Assembly (NCBI GenBank): GCA_963921795.1
Contig: OY997652.1
Span: 61,007,756 to 61,071,755 of the forward strand
Source of the DNA: Nannobrachium achirus
Taxonomy: Eukaryota; Chordata; Actinopteri; Myctophiformes; Myctophidae
Length of the DNA stretch: 64,000 nucleotides
Reading direction: 5' to 3'
Below the pieces are notes generated by a model. That model had not been told where the DNA came from, searched no databases, and saw only the letters and a list, made by a program, of their open reading frames with translations. The translations under genes and the position numbers were made by a program. Positions 11,019 to 22,361 of the stretch are shown piece by piece; within the stretch, counting starts at the first letter, position 1, and the number at the start of each line of letters is the position of its first letter.

Positions 11019-11299
11019 TTAAGTTGAGATATACTTTTTCTGTTTAATTATCTGCCTGTTGAGTGTTTTTTCGCTCATTACAGAGCTGTTCATCTCTGCA
11101 GCACCAGAGGTCTTGGAGCGTCTCCAGGCTTGTGAGTCACGGCTTGTGAGTCACGGCGGCATTATGCCAGCCTTCTGGGGTGCCACCCGGTAGGGAGGCA
11201 ACGGTCCCAAGGTTACGACACCAGCTGCCCTCGGCCAACTACGCGGCAGGGCCACTACCCAAGGGCCCAGAATGTCGGGCAGCCGGAACACCGCTGAGA

Positions 11300-11655
11300 T
11301 CCTCCACCCCTTTTGGGAGAAGTACTCTACGGGTATTCAACTCTCATCTTTGAATCTTTACAAGAACAAACTTAAGGATGTTCTGTTTAACCAGTAACCT
11401 TATGGATGTTCAGGTATGTTCTTTTCTATCAGGTTTTTTTAATTTTTTGGACTGCAAAGAGAAAAAATACATTTGTATTATGTATTAATGTATGATTGTT
11501 ATTTCATTTGTTTTTTCGTACATAGGTAGAGGCCTCGTATAAGCCCGTTGGGCTTCTTGCCTCTTCCTGGCACTTTAATTGTTTTTTATTTTTGTGTATT
11601 ATTGTATTGTATTGTTTTAAAGAAATGTGCTAAATAAAATAAAATAAAATCAAAA
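11300..11655 (+). mobile_element. LINE 3' fragment
   Basis: A short coding remnant resembling a LINE C-terminus (SLNLYKNKLKDVLFNQ) is followed by a 3' UTR with AAATGTGCTAAATAAAATAA, the terminal structure of L2-like fish LINEs. Heavily truncated. Confidence 0.6.
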
Positions 11656-11697
11656 TCAAACCCCGTCCGGCGCCTCAGGCGCAGAGGGGTCAGACCC

Positions 11698-12860
11698 TTG
11701 GGTGGTGGCCACGCTCTCCCAAGGGTACAACATCCAGTTCCGCCACCGGCCCCCCATTTTCAGTGGGATCAAGATGACCATCATGAAAGATCCCAAAAAA
11801 TCCCAGGCACTCAGGAGGTGGCCACCCTCCTGGAGAAGAATGCCATCGAAGAGCTAGATCTACAGACACAGCGAGGTTCTCGTCCTATACTGGACTTACG
11901 AGGGCTCAACACCTATCTGAAGGTGTTACCCTTCCATATGTTGCGGACAGCGGATGTGCTCCAGACGATAAGGACTCACAGTTGGTTCACTTTAATCGAC
12001 CTGAAGGACGCTTATTTCCATGTCCCTATAGCTCTACGCCACAGGCAGTACCTGCGCTTCGCACTCGAAGGCAAGGCCTACCAGTTAAGGGTGCTCCCAT
12101 TCGGGATTTCCCTGGCCCCTCGGATCCTTACAAGGTGCATGCGGGCGGCACTCGCCCCGATGCAGGCCCGTGGCATGCAAATCCTACCATACCTGGACGA
12201 CTGGTTGGTCTGGAGCAGGACACAGCGGCCCTTATACGTCATGTGACGCGGCTAGGCCTTACGGTCAACTACAAGAAGAGCTGCCTTGTTCCCAGCCAGA
12301 GAGTAGTTTTTTATCGGCTTGGTGCTGGACTCCCACCGAATGTTTGCCTCTCCCACTCCTCGACGAGTGGAAGTCATTCTACAGCTTCTTCTCTGTTTTC
12401 AGAGGAACAAGAAGCTGAGGTTCAGCCTTTTCCTCAGGCTTTTAGCGATGCTGACATCAGTGACAGCAGTAGTCCCACTGGGTCTCCTACGCTTGCAGCC
12501 ATTCCAGGTTTGGGACAATGGCCTACATCTAGACCCAAAATCCGACAGGGCCAGGAAAGTCAGGGTGTCCAGCGGCTGCCTCCTCACACTACAGCCTTGG
12601 AGAGACAGAGCTTTTCTGTCCAGAGGGGTCTCTTTGGGTTCAATCCCCTCGCGCCGCGAGGCGGTGGTGACCGATGCCTCACCCTCCGGGTGGGGCGCAG
12701 TGTGGCAACACAGAGCGGTGAGGGGGCTCTGGACAAGGCAGGAAACGATGCAGCACATAAATGTGCTCGAGCTTCGTGCTATATTTCTGGCTCTTCAACA
12801 CTTTCTACCGCGGTTGAAGGGCATGTACTGGTGCGGTCCGACAACAAGTCGCCTGTCTAC
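11698..12860 (+). pseudogene. DIRS-type retrotransposon reverse transcriptase/RNase H relic
   Basis: RT blocks ILDLRGLNTYLKVLPFHML, FTLIDLKDAYFHVPI, LRVLPFGISLAPRI and the catalytic PYLDDWL are in the first frame (to 12,246). After stops at 12,244 and beyond, the same frame resumes with VVPLGLLRLQPFQ and the RNase H-like TDASPSGWGAVW plus HINVLELRAIFLALQHFLP. HVLVRSDNKS follows only after another frameshift near 12,826. These blocks are diagnostic of DIRS elements, which integrate with a tyrosine recombinase; no recombinase or split repeats remain. The relic ends abruptly at the inverted-repeat end at 12,864. Confidence 0.85.
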
Positions 12861-13000
12861 CACCAGTGTTGGGCAATATTACTTGGGAGAGTAATCGTTA
12901 CTTATTACTTATTACACCTTGGAAAAAGTAATAATATTATATTACTTATTACTTGGAATCAAGAGTAATATCTAATATATTAAGTTATATTACTTTTTTT

Positions 13001-13576
13001 CTTTTACCCCGCAAAATAAAATGTAGATGTAGGCCTACAACAGAATCTGTTTAGCCAGGGTAGCTTTTGAACTGAATCAAATGTATTGGAACAATTTAGA
13101 GTCTCTGGGGTGCAATTAAAAAAAATATATAATTAATGACAGGCTTTGTAATTAATCGCAAATAATCACATTTTAATCACACATCAATATTTGACCTGGG
13201 AACAGTGATAACCCTTTTTAATGGATTTTGGTATACAAGCGAATCAATTAATAATTAATATATATATATATAAGCTAAGCAACAACACATTGCTTATTTT
13301 TATTACATTTAAAACACCCCAGTACTTTAGTATTTTGATCCTAGGCTCTGTACTTGGACTGCTCTTTCCCCTCTACACTCTACTCCTCAGAATAAATAAA
13401 TATTAGGGTTTAGTTAGTGGTGATGTAAATAAAAGAAAAGGGTCCTATCAGCTATTAGACAAGGATATATGGAGACCTCCTGAGGACCCTAGGGGTCCCG
13501 GACGACATGTTGAAGACCCCTGCCTATATTATCCTTATAATAAATATTTTCTTTTCTGGCTTAAAAGTGTATTTTA
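13001..13576. other. No gene seen
   Basis: AT-rich DNA with a short (AT)n at 13,258-13,271. ORFs are short and without recognisable content. GACCCCTAGG-type text at 13,480-13,530 looks like degraded repeat. Confidence 0.5.
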
Positions 13577-13769
13577 GAAGTGATGTGGATTTGATTTGAT
13601 TTGAGTTTATTAATTCATGCTTGCAGTGGAGCCAGGGCCCCACTGAAAAACTTTACAAAATACAACATTGAAAATATGTAATAAACAAGCAATTCATGAA
13701 GTTTAAAAATATTCCATGGCAGCAGAAGTAAGAAACATGTTATCAGTTCATGGTGACCATATTGTGTTT

Positions 13770-14186
13770 CTATAAAGTGTCATTATACAGCCTAACTGTG
13801 GCGTACAGGGTAGAGTTTTTAACTCTGTTTGTTTTGGCCGTGGGCCCTGGTTCGTCCAGCTCATGTTGGTTTCTGAGTGTCCTGGCAGTGGAGGTTCCTC
13901 TTGTTTGTGGTAGCAGGTCATGTAGAGGATGTTGCTTCTCATGCATGTCCTTGACCAGCTTCACTGCAGCCTCCTCCCTCCTGGTCTGGAGTGATGGTAG
14001 GGGCTGTGAGATGTTACCAGCTCTCCTTCTAATAATTTTACAGGCACGTTTCTGGACTCGCTCTAGCTCTGCTTGTTGTTTTTTAGAGCAGCCCACCAGG
14101 AGCACTGAGCTGTATTCCAGACACGGCCTGATGAGAGTGGTGTAGATAGTGATGAGGTCATCTGCAGGTAGTCCGTGTCTAGCCAT
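13770..14186 (-). pseudogene. LINE-2 C-terminal domain
   Basis: The minus-strand frame contains the conserved LINE thumb/C-terminal segment: YTTLIRPCLEYSSVLLVG, ELERVQKRACKIIRR and the terminal RNSTLYATV-like region. It continues the RT frame of 14,179-14,556 after a frameshift near 14,186. Part of the 13,577-16,971 element. Confidence 0.75.
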
Positions 14187-15473
14187 AACCGTGAGATAGT
14201 GCAGCCGGGCTGGAGGCAGTTTTTACTGTCTTCTCAATATGCACATCTCCAGTCAGGTTGTTGTCAAGGTGGTATCCTAGATACTTTGTTGTTGTCACAA
14301 CGGGTACCTCCTGTCCCCCCAGCATCAGCGGGGGAGGTTGTGGTGGGTCCCGTGCAAAACATATCCGGAGTTCCACTGACTTTTTCCCATTGAGCATCAT
14401 TTTATTCTTTGCTGCCCATTCGTCCAGCCTTTTTGCCTCCAGGCACATTGATGTGTCTGACATGATGTTGGCTATTGGGATCGCTCTCGACAGCCCGATA
14501 ACATCTGCATATCCAACATCAAGGGTGTCCTCAAACACAGCATCCCGGGTGGCCATGTAGAGGAGGAAGATATAAGGGGAAACTACACCTCCTTAATCCA
14601 GGGGCTATGGGCTCCATTTGCCACCACTCTTTGTCTCCTCCCTGTGATGTAACTGTGTAGCCAGGCTATCAGAGATGGGCACAGTTCTAAACCTAATATA
14701 TTTTGCATCAGGGTCCCATAATCAATCCGGTCAAAAGCTTTAGACATATCTGCCAACAGTACTCTCACCATTGTTGGTTTGGAGTTGGTTTCAGTGAGCC
14801 AGGTGTGTATTGCTCTAACTAAAGCCGGTGTGGTACTGTGCTTGGGAAGATATGCATATTGGTTTTTACACACGTTGAGCACCGTGGGCATAAGCTTTTT
14901 CAAAACATAACGTTCTATTGTTTTCCCTACACAAGAGGTTAGAGAGATGGGACGCCAATCTGAGATTGAGCCAGGGTCTTTGGGTATGGGACAGACATTT
15001 GACTCTTTCCATATTTCGGGAACACACCCCTGTTGGTAAGAGCAGTTGGCCAGATGTGTAATGACCGGAGCCAGGTCCTCTGCCTGTTCCTTAAGCAGTC
15101 AGGTTGGAATACCGTCCGGCCCACTTGCTTTCCGGGGGTCCAGCCGAGTAAGGGCTATCTTCATCTCACCTATGCTACAGATGTCACTTTGTGTAGGAGG
15201 TCTTGGTAGGGGAAAAACACAATAGGGTGTTGTTTTGGTCCATGATTTGGCAAAGAAGTTGTTCAGAGCTTCTGCAGCTTTGTTTTCTTCTACTCCCTGT
15301 ATTGTGATTTTAGCATCAGGTGATTTGGTTCGTCCTAGGCCTTTATTTATAAAGTCCCACCACTCCTTGGGGTTCTTTTTCTTTAGATTTTGCATTTCAT
15401 TTTTATAGTATCTTGTTTTTGCCTGGTGTTTTAGTCTTTGGACAATGTTTCTATTTTTCCTCCATTTTTCCAC
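14179..15473 (-). pseudogene. LINE-2 reverse transcriptase
   Basis: Pieces in order on the minus strand: the linker with KKNPKEWWDFIN and LDPRKASGPDGIP (15,473-15,099), fingers at 15,124-14,939, the palm QYAYLPKHSTTPALVRAIH and LLADMSKAFDRIDYGTL (14,903-14,583), then FLLYMATRDAVF and GYADVIGLS (14,556-14,179). The second palm aspartate is replaced (YADV instead of YADD) and at least three frameshifts or stops break the chain, so this copy is dead. Confidence 0.8.
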
Positions 15474-15869
15474 ATTTCCCCATTTGTTATGGGCTTTTTG
15501 TCTTTTCTATATAGCCACCTTTATTTTCTCCGTCATCCATGGTTTGTCCGCAGTTATTTTTTTCTGTCTCACAGGAATGCATATGTGTCCCAATCTCACT
15601 GAGAGCCAGTCATCTCGGAAAGTACAGCTTTAGACAGGGACTGAAAATACATTTTTTTTTTTTAATAAAATGTGATAAAGCCACTAAAGCATTTCATAAA
15701 TTTCAGGCTACATTTCACTTAAACGCCAGAGCTTAACTCTGCATGTAAATAAGACTTTTTTTAATTAATGTGAGAGATCGTCAGGTCATTTGCAGGTTAA
15801 ACATTTATTTAGAACTTGAATATCTCAAAAGTAGTATTTCAGCATGGCATCATTCTATAAGCCATATCT

Positions 15870-16971
15870 TCAAAACTGTTGGGTCACCTGTTGTTTCTGC
15901 CCTGTTGTGTTTATTGGGCTCAGCACCAGACACTTGTGGTCGCAAGTGTCTGTCAGGGGGGCGAGGGTAGTTGGGGGGCTATAGAGTTTAGCCATATTTG
16001 TAAAAATCAAGTCCAGGGTTGCCTGCCCTCGAGTCTTACTTTTAACTATTTGTCGAATATCAGGGTGGGAGGAGGTTAACATTTTTGTGGGTAAATTATA
16101 AAAATCTCCACATAGATATAGTCCCATTTGGGGGGAAGATGCTTTGATTGCATCTATAGTATTTATTAAATACTCCAGAGTTCTGTCCTGGTACAATTCT
16201 TTATTTGCCCAGGGAGGGTGATATAAGTTCCCCACTATAATAGTTGAGACACTGCTGGGGGTCCGACGTGGTTGTAGACAGTTGAACCCACACACACTCA
16301 ATGTCATCACACTCCAGATCCTGTCTCCTCTTTGACGGCAGTCTCTCATGACAGTACACGGCCACGCCCCCTGCACTTTTTTCATTTCTGTCCAACCTTC
16401 TGTCTCTCCTGAAGAGTTTGTAGTCCTTGACCGACAGCGATTCATCTGGAATATTTTCGTGAGCCCACGTTTCAGTAACGCATCCGATGTCTGCATCTAA
16501 CGTTTTCAACCTGAGTTCATATTCATCCGTCTTTTTATTGATTGACCTCGCGTTGCACAGAGTTAACTTTGGCATCCGCGGTTTCTCTCGTTCAGGTTTT
16601 ACATAGCGTATCTCAGACAGGACGCTCTCCCGTTTCCTCATGTGTTTAGGATTCGGTCTGTGTCCTTCTACGATGGTTATTTTCTGCCGTCTGTTCTTAC
16701 CGGCTTTTGATCCTCTTGCCCGGCTTCTTTTGCAGATTATCCCAATACTTTCCAGTGTTTGTTTTATTGCGACCGAAGGTCCCATTACTCTGAAGAACCG
16801 TGTCGCTTGAGTGTCCGAAGCCTCGTGACCGTCCTTCCGAAGCCTCTGTGATGTCAGTGTGATGTCAGCGAGTTGTGACATCACTTCCTGTACAGGGCGG
16901 CTACACGAAATGTGGATAACACTATATATGGAGATAGTCCAGTCCATCATGTCATATGGGACTACCGTCAT
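15870..16971 (-). pseudogene. LINE-2 endonuclease
   Basis: Two overlapping minus-strand frames together cover an APE endonuclease. KLTLCNARSINKKTDEYEL, CVTETWAHENIPDE and SAGGVAVYCHERLPSKRR lie in 16,971-16,201; NLYHPPWANKE, GLYLCGDFYNLP and the distal DTCDHKCLVL in 16,496-15,870. A frameshift near 16,230 separates them. Upstream of the endonuclease is a short basic segment. The first residues repeat the monomer sequence at 17,576-17,797, so the start lies in the tandem 5' region. Confidence 0.78.
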
Positions 16972-18483
16972 AGAAAGTAGCCATTGTTAGGCCGGAGTCA
17001 TTGGCTGTCTAAACATGGAGATGTGGATAACACTATATATGGAGATAGTCTAGTCCAATATGTCATATGGGACTACCGTCATAGACAGTAGCCATTGTTA
17101 ATCCGGATTCAATGGCTGACTGTCTGTACAGGAAGTGATGTCACATGACATACTTTTTATGCCCATATATGAGTCCTAACATGGAGATATGGATAACACT
17201 TTATATGGAGATAGTCTAGTCCAATATGTCATATGGAACTACCGTCATAGACACAGCCATTGACTCCGGCCTAACAATGGCTACTGTCTATGACGGTAGT
17301 CCCATTATGACATGATGGACTGGACTATCTCCATATAGTGTTCTCCACATTTCCATGTTTAGGCCCCATCGCTCACACCCTAGGTGGGGTTGGCGATAGG
17401 GCCTTTCTGTGTGGAGTTTGCATGTTCTCCCTGTGTCTCCTAGGGTTGATACCCTCACAAAAACATGAACAAACTCCCCCCAGAATGATAACAACTAGAA
17501 TCGTCAGAGAAACACTGTGGTTGGCCAGATAGTCAAGAATTGGCGCGACGTCGCATGTCACCCTGAGGTGTCTTACTAGTTGCGACCGAAGGTCGCATAT
17601 ACTCTGAAGAACCGTGTCGCTTGAGTGTCCTTCCTTCCTTCCGTATCCTTGTGACCGTCCTTCCGTATCCTCTGTGATGTCAGTGTGATGTCAGCGAGTT
17701 GTGACATCACTTCCTGTACAGGGCGGCTACACGAAATGTGGATAACACTATATATGGAGATAGTCCAGTCCATCATGTCATATGGGACTACCGTCATAGA
17801 AAGTAGCCATTGTTAGGCCGGAGTCATTGGCTGTCTAAACATGGAGATGTGGATAACACTATATATGGAGATAGTCTAGTCCAATATGTCATATGGGACT
17901 ACCGTCACAGACAGTAGCCATTGTTAATCCGGAGTCAATGGCTGACTGTCTGTACAGGAAGTGATGTCACATGACATACTTTTTATGCCCATATATGAGT
18001 CCTAACATGGAGATGTGGATAACACTATATATGGAGATAGTCTAGTCCAATATGTCATATGGAACTACCGTCATAGACAGTAGCTATTGTTAGGTCGGAG
18101 TCAATGGCTGTCTGTCTGACTGTCTGTAGGATGTCCATGAAAGAATGTCCATCCACCTGGAGAAAAGAAAATGTAACAAGGAGGTGGCAACGGGGCGGCC
18201 AGATAAAGTTATTAGGCCTGGATCCAACTTTAAGTCGACGCACATGATTCCAGAAGTGTAGTGCTTATTCGCTCTTGTATCAAACCGGTACTCGAAACGT
18301 ACTTAGAATTTAACATATTTTCTAAAGTAAATATGGGGGCTGCTGTGTTAAGAACGTTTCGTTGTCAAGCTCAACGTTGGGCATTTGGACCTATACATGG
18401 AGAAATGGAGCGAATCTGTTTGGCCTAAACATGGAGATGTGGATAACACTATATATGGAGATAGTCTAGTACATCATGTCATA
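16840..18483 (-). repeat. Tandem monomers upstream of LINE-2 (5' UTR/promoter-like array)
   Basis: Units share GGAGATGTGGATAACACTAT, TATGGAGATAGTCTAGTCCA, CATATGGGACTACCGTCATA and CCATTGTTAGGCCGGAGTCA. They recur near 16,910, 17,020, 17,170, 17,715, 17,840 and 18,005, and partly inverted at 17,265-17,345. A larger direct duplication covers 16,790-17,260 and 17,600-18,090. The array continues after the insert at 21,355. Confidence 0.75.
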
Positions 18484-21354
18484 CACTCTAAAAACAAAAA
18501 CTAGGCTCTACTCAATTTTATTGGTGAAACATTTTTACACTCAAAAATATTGAGTAAATATTACTGTTATGAAATCAGGTAGATGATACTCAATTAATTT
18601 GAGTAAAAGTAACCAAAACTTTTACGTACTTATTAACAACTAAAATTGAGTACAATGACCTAAAGAAATTGAGTAGATGTAATTAAATTATTCAGTCAAT
18701 GCCACAAAAGACTACAAGTAAATACATTGAAATATTAAGTAGATCTAATTGAATATTAGAGTATGATTTAACAAAACAAATATGTCACATTTACTTTATT
18801 CATTTACTTTTATTGATTTAATTCATATAGTACCATTTACCCCTTTCATTTACTTTACCTTTTACTCCAGGAGTACATGATGTCAAATGAATACACATGA
18901 AATAATTATGCAGATAATTATGTTTTTAATCAACTAATTTTGACCAGTGTAACACCACATCAAGTATGAACATTCAACATACTTTAGTATGTAAATGACA
19001 TGCAACAATGCCTGCAAAAACAATATGTTTAAAGATAATGATCAGGAAAGGGGTATCCCTGACACTTTTAAAATTCTGTTTACTAAAGAGCAGTGTGTGT
19101 TCACAATACTGTATATAAGTACCTCTAATTGAACTGTGCATACTGTAAGTAAGCAGTCTGTCAAACATTATGCACCATAAGAACAATGAGCCCATCAAAT
19201 GAACAGTAAGTCATAACCACAAAATACATTAAAGACAGTCAGAGGCCATTTGACATGAAAGAAAATCACAACTTGGAATATGAAATAATAAATAAGCATT
19301 TACAGTAGCTCAACATTTAAACATATTGACTATGCACACGTGTAATGTCTATATGCTAAACTGACCTGTTTGCATTATGACTCGAATGCACCAGAAACAA
19401 ACACTTTACATTAACTAATTACTATCAGCAACAAATACCATTGCAAAAATGCTGTTTTGACAATAAATCCACTTTCAGTAGGTTATACCCACTTTCTGAG
19501 AGCATCTTGCTGAACAGTAGTCGGCAAGTAGACATTTTTTCAGTCTCTGAACTTTGGCTGAAAGGTGTCCAGGATCCAACTCAACTAGTACTTTTTGGAA
19601 CATCTCAAGACCATATCTGAGGTTCTTGGGGTATCTCAGATTAAAGGCATAGAACAGTCCCAACAGATAGCAGCAGACCCCCAAGATTGTTGAGGGCAGT
19701 GATGCCCTTAATCACAATACCTACATCAGTAGGTTCATTCATTGAGTCATCTTGGTTCTGCAGCAGGTAGATCTTCATCTTCATCATCACCTCTGCCTTC
19801 CTGCACACATTGTGAAGATAATTGTTTAGAGCTCACTTTCAGGCTAAATGTTACAAGACACACAGACACACATTGAGCAATCCTAGCTGTCTCCACACAT
19901 GCAGCCCTGGGCATAATCTTGAATCAGTTGGACCAGACATGCAACGGATGCAACAGCCATTCAGCCAATGTCACAACCTCATTCTCTGGACATCACTATG
20001 CTGTTCCTTTGCATGTGATGGTCTCATCCACGATGACATTAAAACGTCAAAACATTTATTTTACTAACTTGAAAGTCCTTGATCTTGACACTATCTTCTT
20101 CCAGATGGTCGATGAGACATCGGATGATGACCTCTCGTGTTCGTTGATTGGGGATTCCTCTCTGCAGAATAGAAAAATAATTATTTGAACAATAAAGAAA
20201 AAGTATGACTGCACTTTCATAACTAACATAAACTTTGGCAATACAATTGTTTCCACAACCCAGTTTTAGCAACGGAAGCTGGGAGACTGTCCTTAGTAGC
20301 TATTAAGACATACATTTAGAAATGAATAATCAGGAGAGAGAGAGTTGCAGGGGATAAAGATGAGTTTAGCATAAATTAATATAGTAATTATTGTCATTAG
20401 CCAGGTGAAATATAATTAAAGCAGTTAGAGTAAATGAAAGTTTCATACCTGAAGTACAATACTCATTTGTGCCCAAACTGCCCTTCTTGGACTGGAACAT
20501 GGACAGTAGTTTGGGGGTATAGAAGTCCAACATTGCCATACATTTTGGCTCAAGATTCAGTGTGGTGATCATCCTGAACTTTGCACTAACCTGGAAGACA
20601 GAGATGAGGGGAAGAGAGTAAAAAAGAAGACATGTAGATAATAATGTAGGCCTATACCTGTGCATTTTATCTTCATTGTACACACCATTGTATGCAGCTG
20701 TGCATAGCTTGTAATAAATGCAAAAAGTCACAATGACTAGAGGGCTTGCACATTCCTCTCACTGTAACCTTAACTAGCTGCAAACCTTTGTAAAGAACAC
20801 AAGTTATACCCAATACATTTGTGTAGCCTATATGCACAAAGATACAGTAAATATACTTACCAATATTTGCAAACACTCTCCAGGTTTCTTGTTGAAGAAG
20901 ATGTGTGCTGCTGCTGTTTGTTGACAGAATGTTCCAGTAGAACTTTCCCATGAACCCTTGTGTACAATTTTGAATCTTAGTCATATCTACTCAATTGTTT
21001 AAGTTGTTGTGAGAGATGAAAGATTATTAAGTTGGAATGAATAATAATTAAGGGTCTTTTTAAATTGATCCATATAAGTACTCCATACTCAAATATTATG
21101 AAGGAAAATTACCAAAACAAATTGAGTATAATTCATGAATAAAATCAGTTGGTCAAATACTAATTTATTCTCATGAAATTAACTCAAATAATATATGTAC
21201 ATCTAACTCAAAAAGAACAGTTGGATTTTTACTCATTTTGTTTGGTGTGACCTACTCAAACAATCACATACATGATATTCAGTGATTTTATTGAGTAAAT
21301 ATAACTTTTTCTAATAGTGCTATTTACTCGGTCACAGAATTCTTTCTTAGAGTG
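18484..21354. mobile_element. TA-flanked element with CACTCTAAAAA ends carrying SAMD3-like exons
   Basis: CACTCTAAAAAC at the left and TTTCTTAGAGTG at the right are inverted ends; TA is duplicated at 18,482-18,483 and 21,355-21,356. The interrupted monomer reads straight across when compared with 16,945-16,965. Both subterminal 250-bp zones are packed with TTGAGTA/ACTCAA motifs in both orientations, as seen in CACTA elements, though the class is tentative. No transposase was recognised. Confidence 0.75.
19475..20984 (-). pseudogene. SAMD3-like gene fragment inside the TA-flanked element
   Basis: Minus-strand exon-like blocks with splice signals: about 20,984-20,862 ending GTAAGT; 20,595-20,448 (FRMITTLNLEPKCMAML and FYTPKLLSMFQSKKG) between TCTTCCAG and GTATGA; about 20,163-20,070 (RTREVIIRCLIDHLEED) after TTCTGCAG; and 19,800-19,475 with [19 protein letters not shown] and [12 protein letters not shown]. 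The last resembles the C-terminal block of the large teleost family annotated as sterile-alpha-motif domain 3-like. A frameshift near 19,690 breaks the final exon. Identification is from memory of that family and moderate. Confidence 0.5.
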
Positions 21355-21790
21355 TATGGGACTACCGTCATAGACAGTAGCCATTGTTAGGTCGGAGTCA
21401 ATGGCTGTCTGTCTGACTGTCTGTACAGGAAGTGATGTCACATGACATACTTTTTATGCCCATATATGAGTCCTTCTGTACCACATCTCCATGTTTAGGC
21501 AAACTCCACACAGAAAGGCCCTATCGCCAACCGAACCTAGGGTGTGAGCGATAGGGCCTTTCTGTGTGGAGTTTGCGTGTTCTCCCCGTGTCTCCTAGGG
21601 TTGATACCCTCACAAAAACATGAACAAACTCCCCCCAGAATGACAACAACTAGAATCGTCAGAGAAACGCTGTGGTTGGCCAGATTGTCAAGAATTGGTG
21701 CGACCTCGCCCTTTAGGGCGAGGTTGCATGTCACCCTGAGGTCGCATTCCACCCTCGGGTGTCTTACTAGTATCTCCATTCAGCTGGGCT
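21355..21790 (-). repeat. LINE-2 5' monomers and leader, continued
   Basis: Monomer text resumes at the TA junction (GGGACTACCGTCATAGACAG). It is followed by the segment GCCTTTCTGTGTGGAGTTTG shared with 17,390-17,580, and an inverted copy of that segment at 21,495-21,535. Confidence 0.7.
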
Positions 21791-22259
21791 GCGCATTTCC
21801 TTAGACTCATGAGGAAGTGCGGCGGGTATTTGCGATTATTTACTCCTTCCATCTCCATTCAGTTTTACTGATGGCCACGCATGATGCAAAAACAGTTCAC
21901 TGCAAGCTGCCTTGAAATAAAAACTCTAAAAAACTGCTAAAAGCAATATAAAATACATAAAATGACGAAGGCACACGCCGACGAAAAACACATGCGGCTG
22001 CCTTACAGAGCCACCACTAGTTCAATATGTGGAGGGCTCTGGGGGGTTCCCACTAAGGAAAGTAGGCTTTCAACTCCCTAAAACCGTCTATTTCGGTGAG
22101 TAGTGAAACTATGTATTTTTCTTATGTTTACATTTTACAACAGGCGAGAGGCTAGCATTGCCTCATATGAAAGCTTAGATTCTGTACTTGGATAATCTGT
22201 ACAAAAAAGAAACATGACCAATGCAGACATAAGGAACAAAGTACCAGACCTAGTCACAT
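21791..22259. other. No gene seen
   Basis: Non-coding. TTCAGCTGGGCTGCGC and GCGGCTGCCTTACAGAG text has no recognisable family. It is bounded on the right by the subterminal region of the 22,361 inverted end. Confidence 0.45.
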
Positions 22260-22361
22260 ATTACCAGTTTTGACAGAGTAATACCTTATATTACTCGTTA
22301 CTGGATAAAGTAATAATATTACAGTAATATATTATTAGTAATTTGTTACTGCCCAACACTG

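Larger units (their letters stand above)
13577..16971 (-). mobile_element. Second LINE family, minus strand, multiply frameshifted
   Basis: It reads from about 16,971 down to a 3' tail of TCAAATCAAATC repeats at about 13,580-13,605. Endonuclease, RT and C-terminal domain are recognisable but broken across several frames. The family differs from the LINE at 1610-7478. Its 5' end merges into the monomer array at 16,840-18,483. Confidence 0.8.
12864..22361. mobile_element. Facing CAGTGTTGGG/CCCAACACTG ends, possibly one heavily nested hAT-like element
   Basis: The left end at 12,864 and right end at 22,361 are inverted repeats. Both continue into matching AGTAATATTACT-rich subterminal DNA (12,875-13,000 and 22,260-22,350). 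If they are partners, the LINE and SAMD3-carrying element between them are later insertions. I see no convincing target duplication, so they may be two separate relics. Confidence 0.4.

Noticed and set aside
13750..14560. Plus-strand ORFs at 13,750-14,560
   Set aside because: Opposite strand of the LINE reverse transcriptase, which carries the recognisable motifs.
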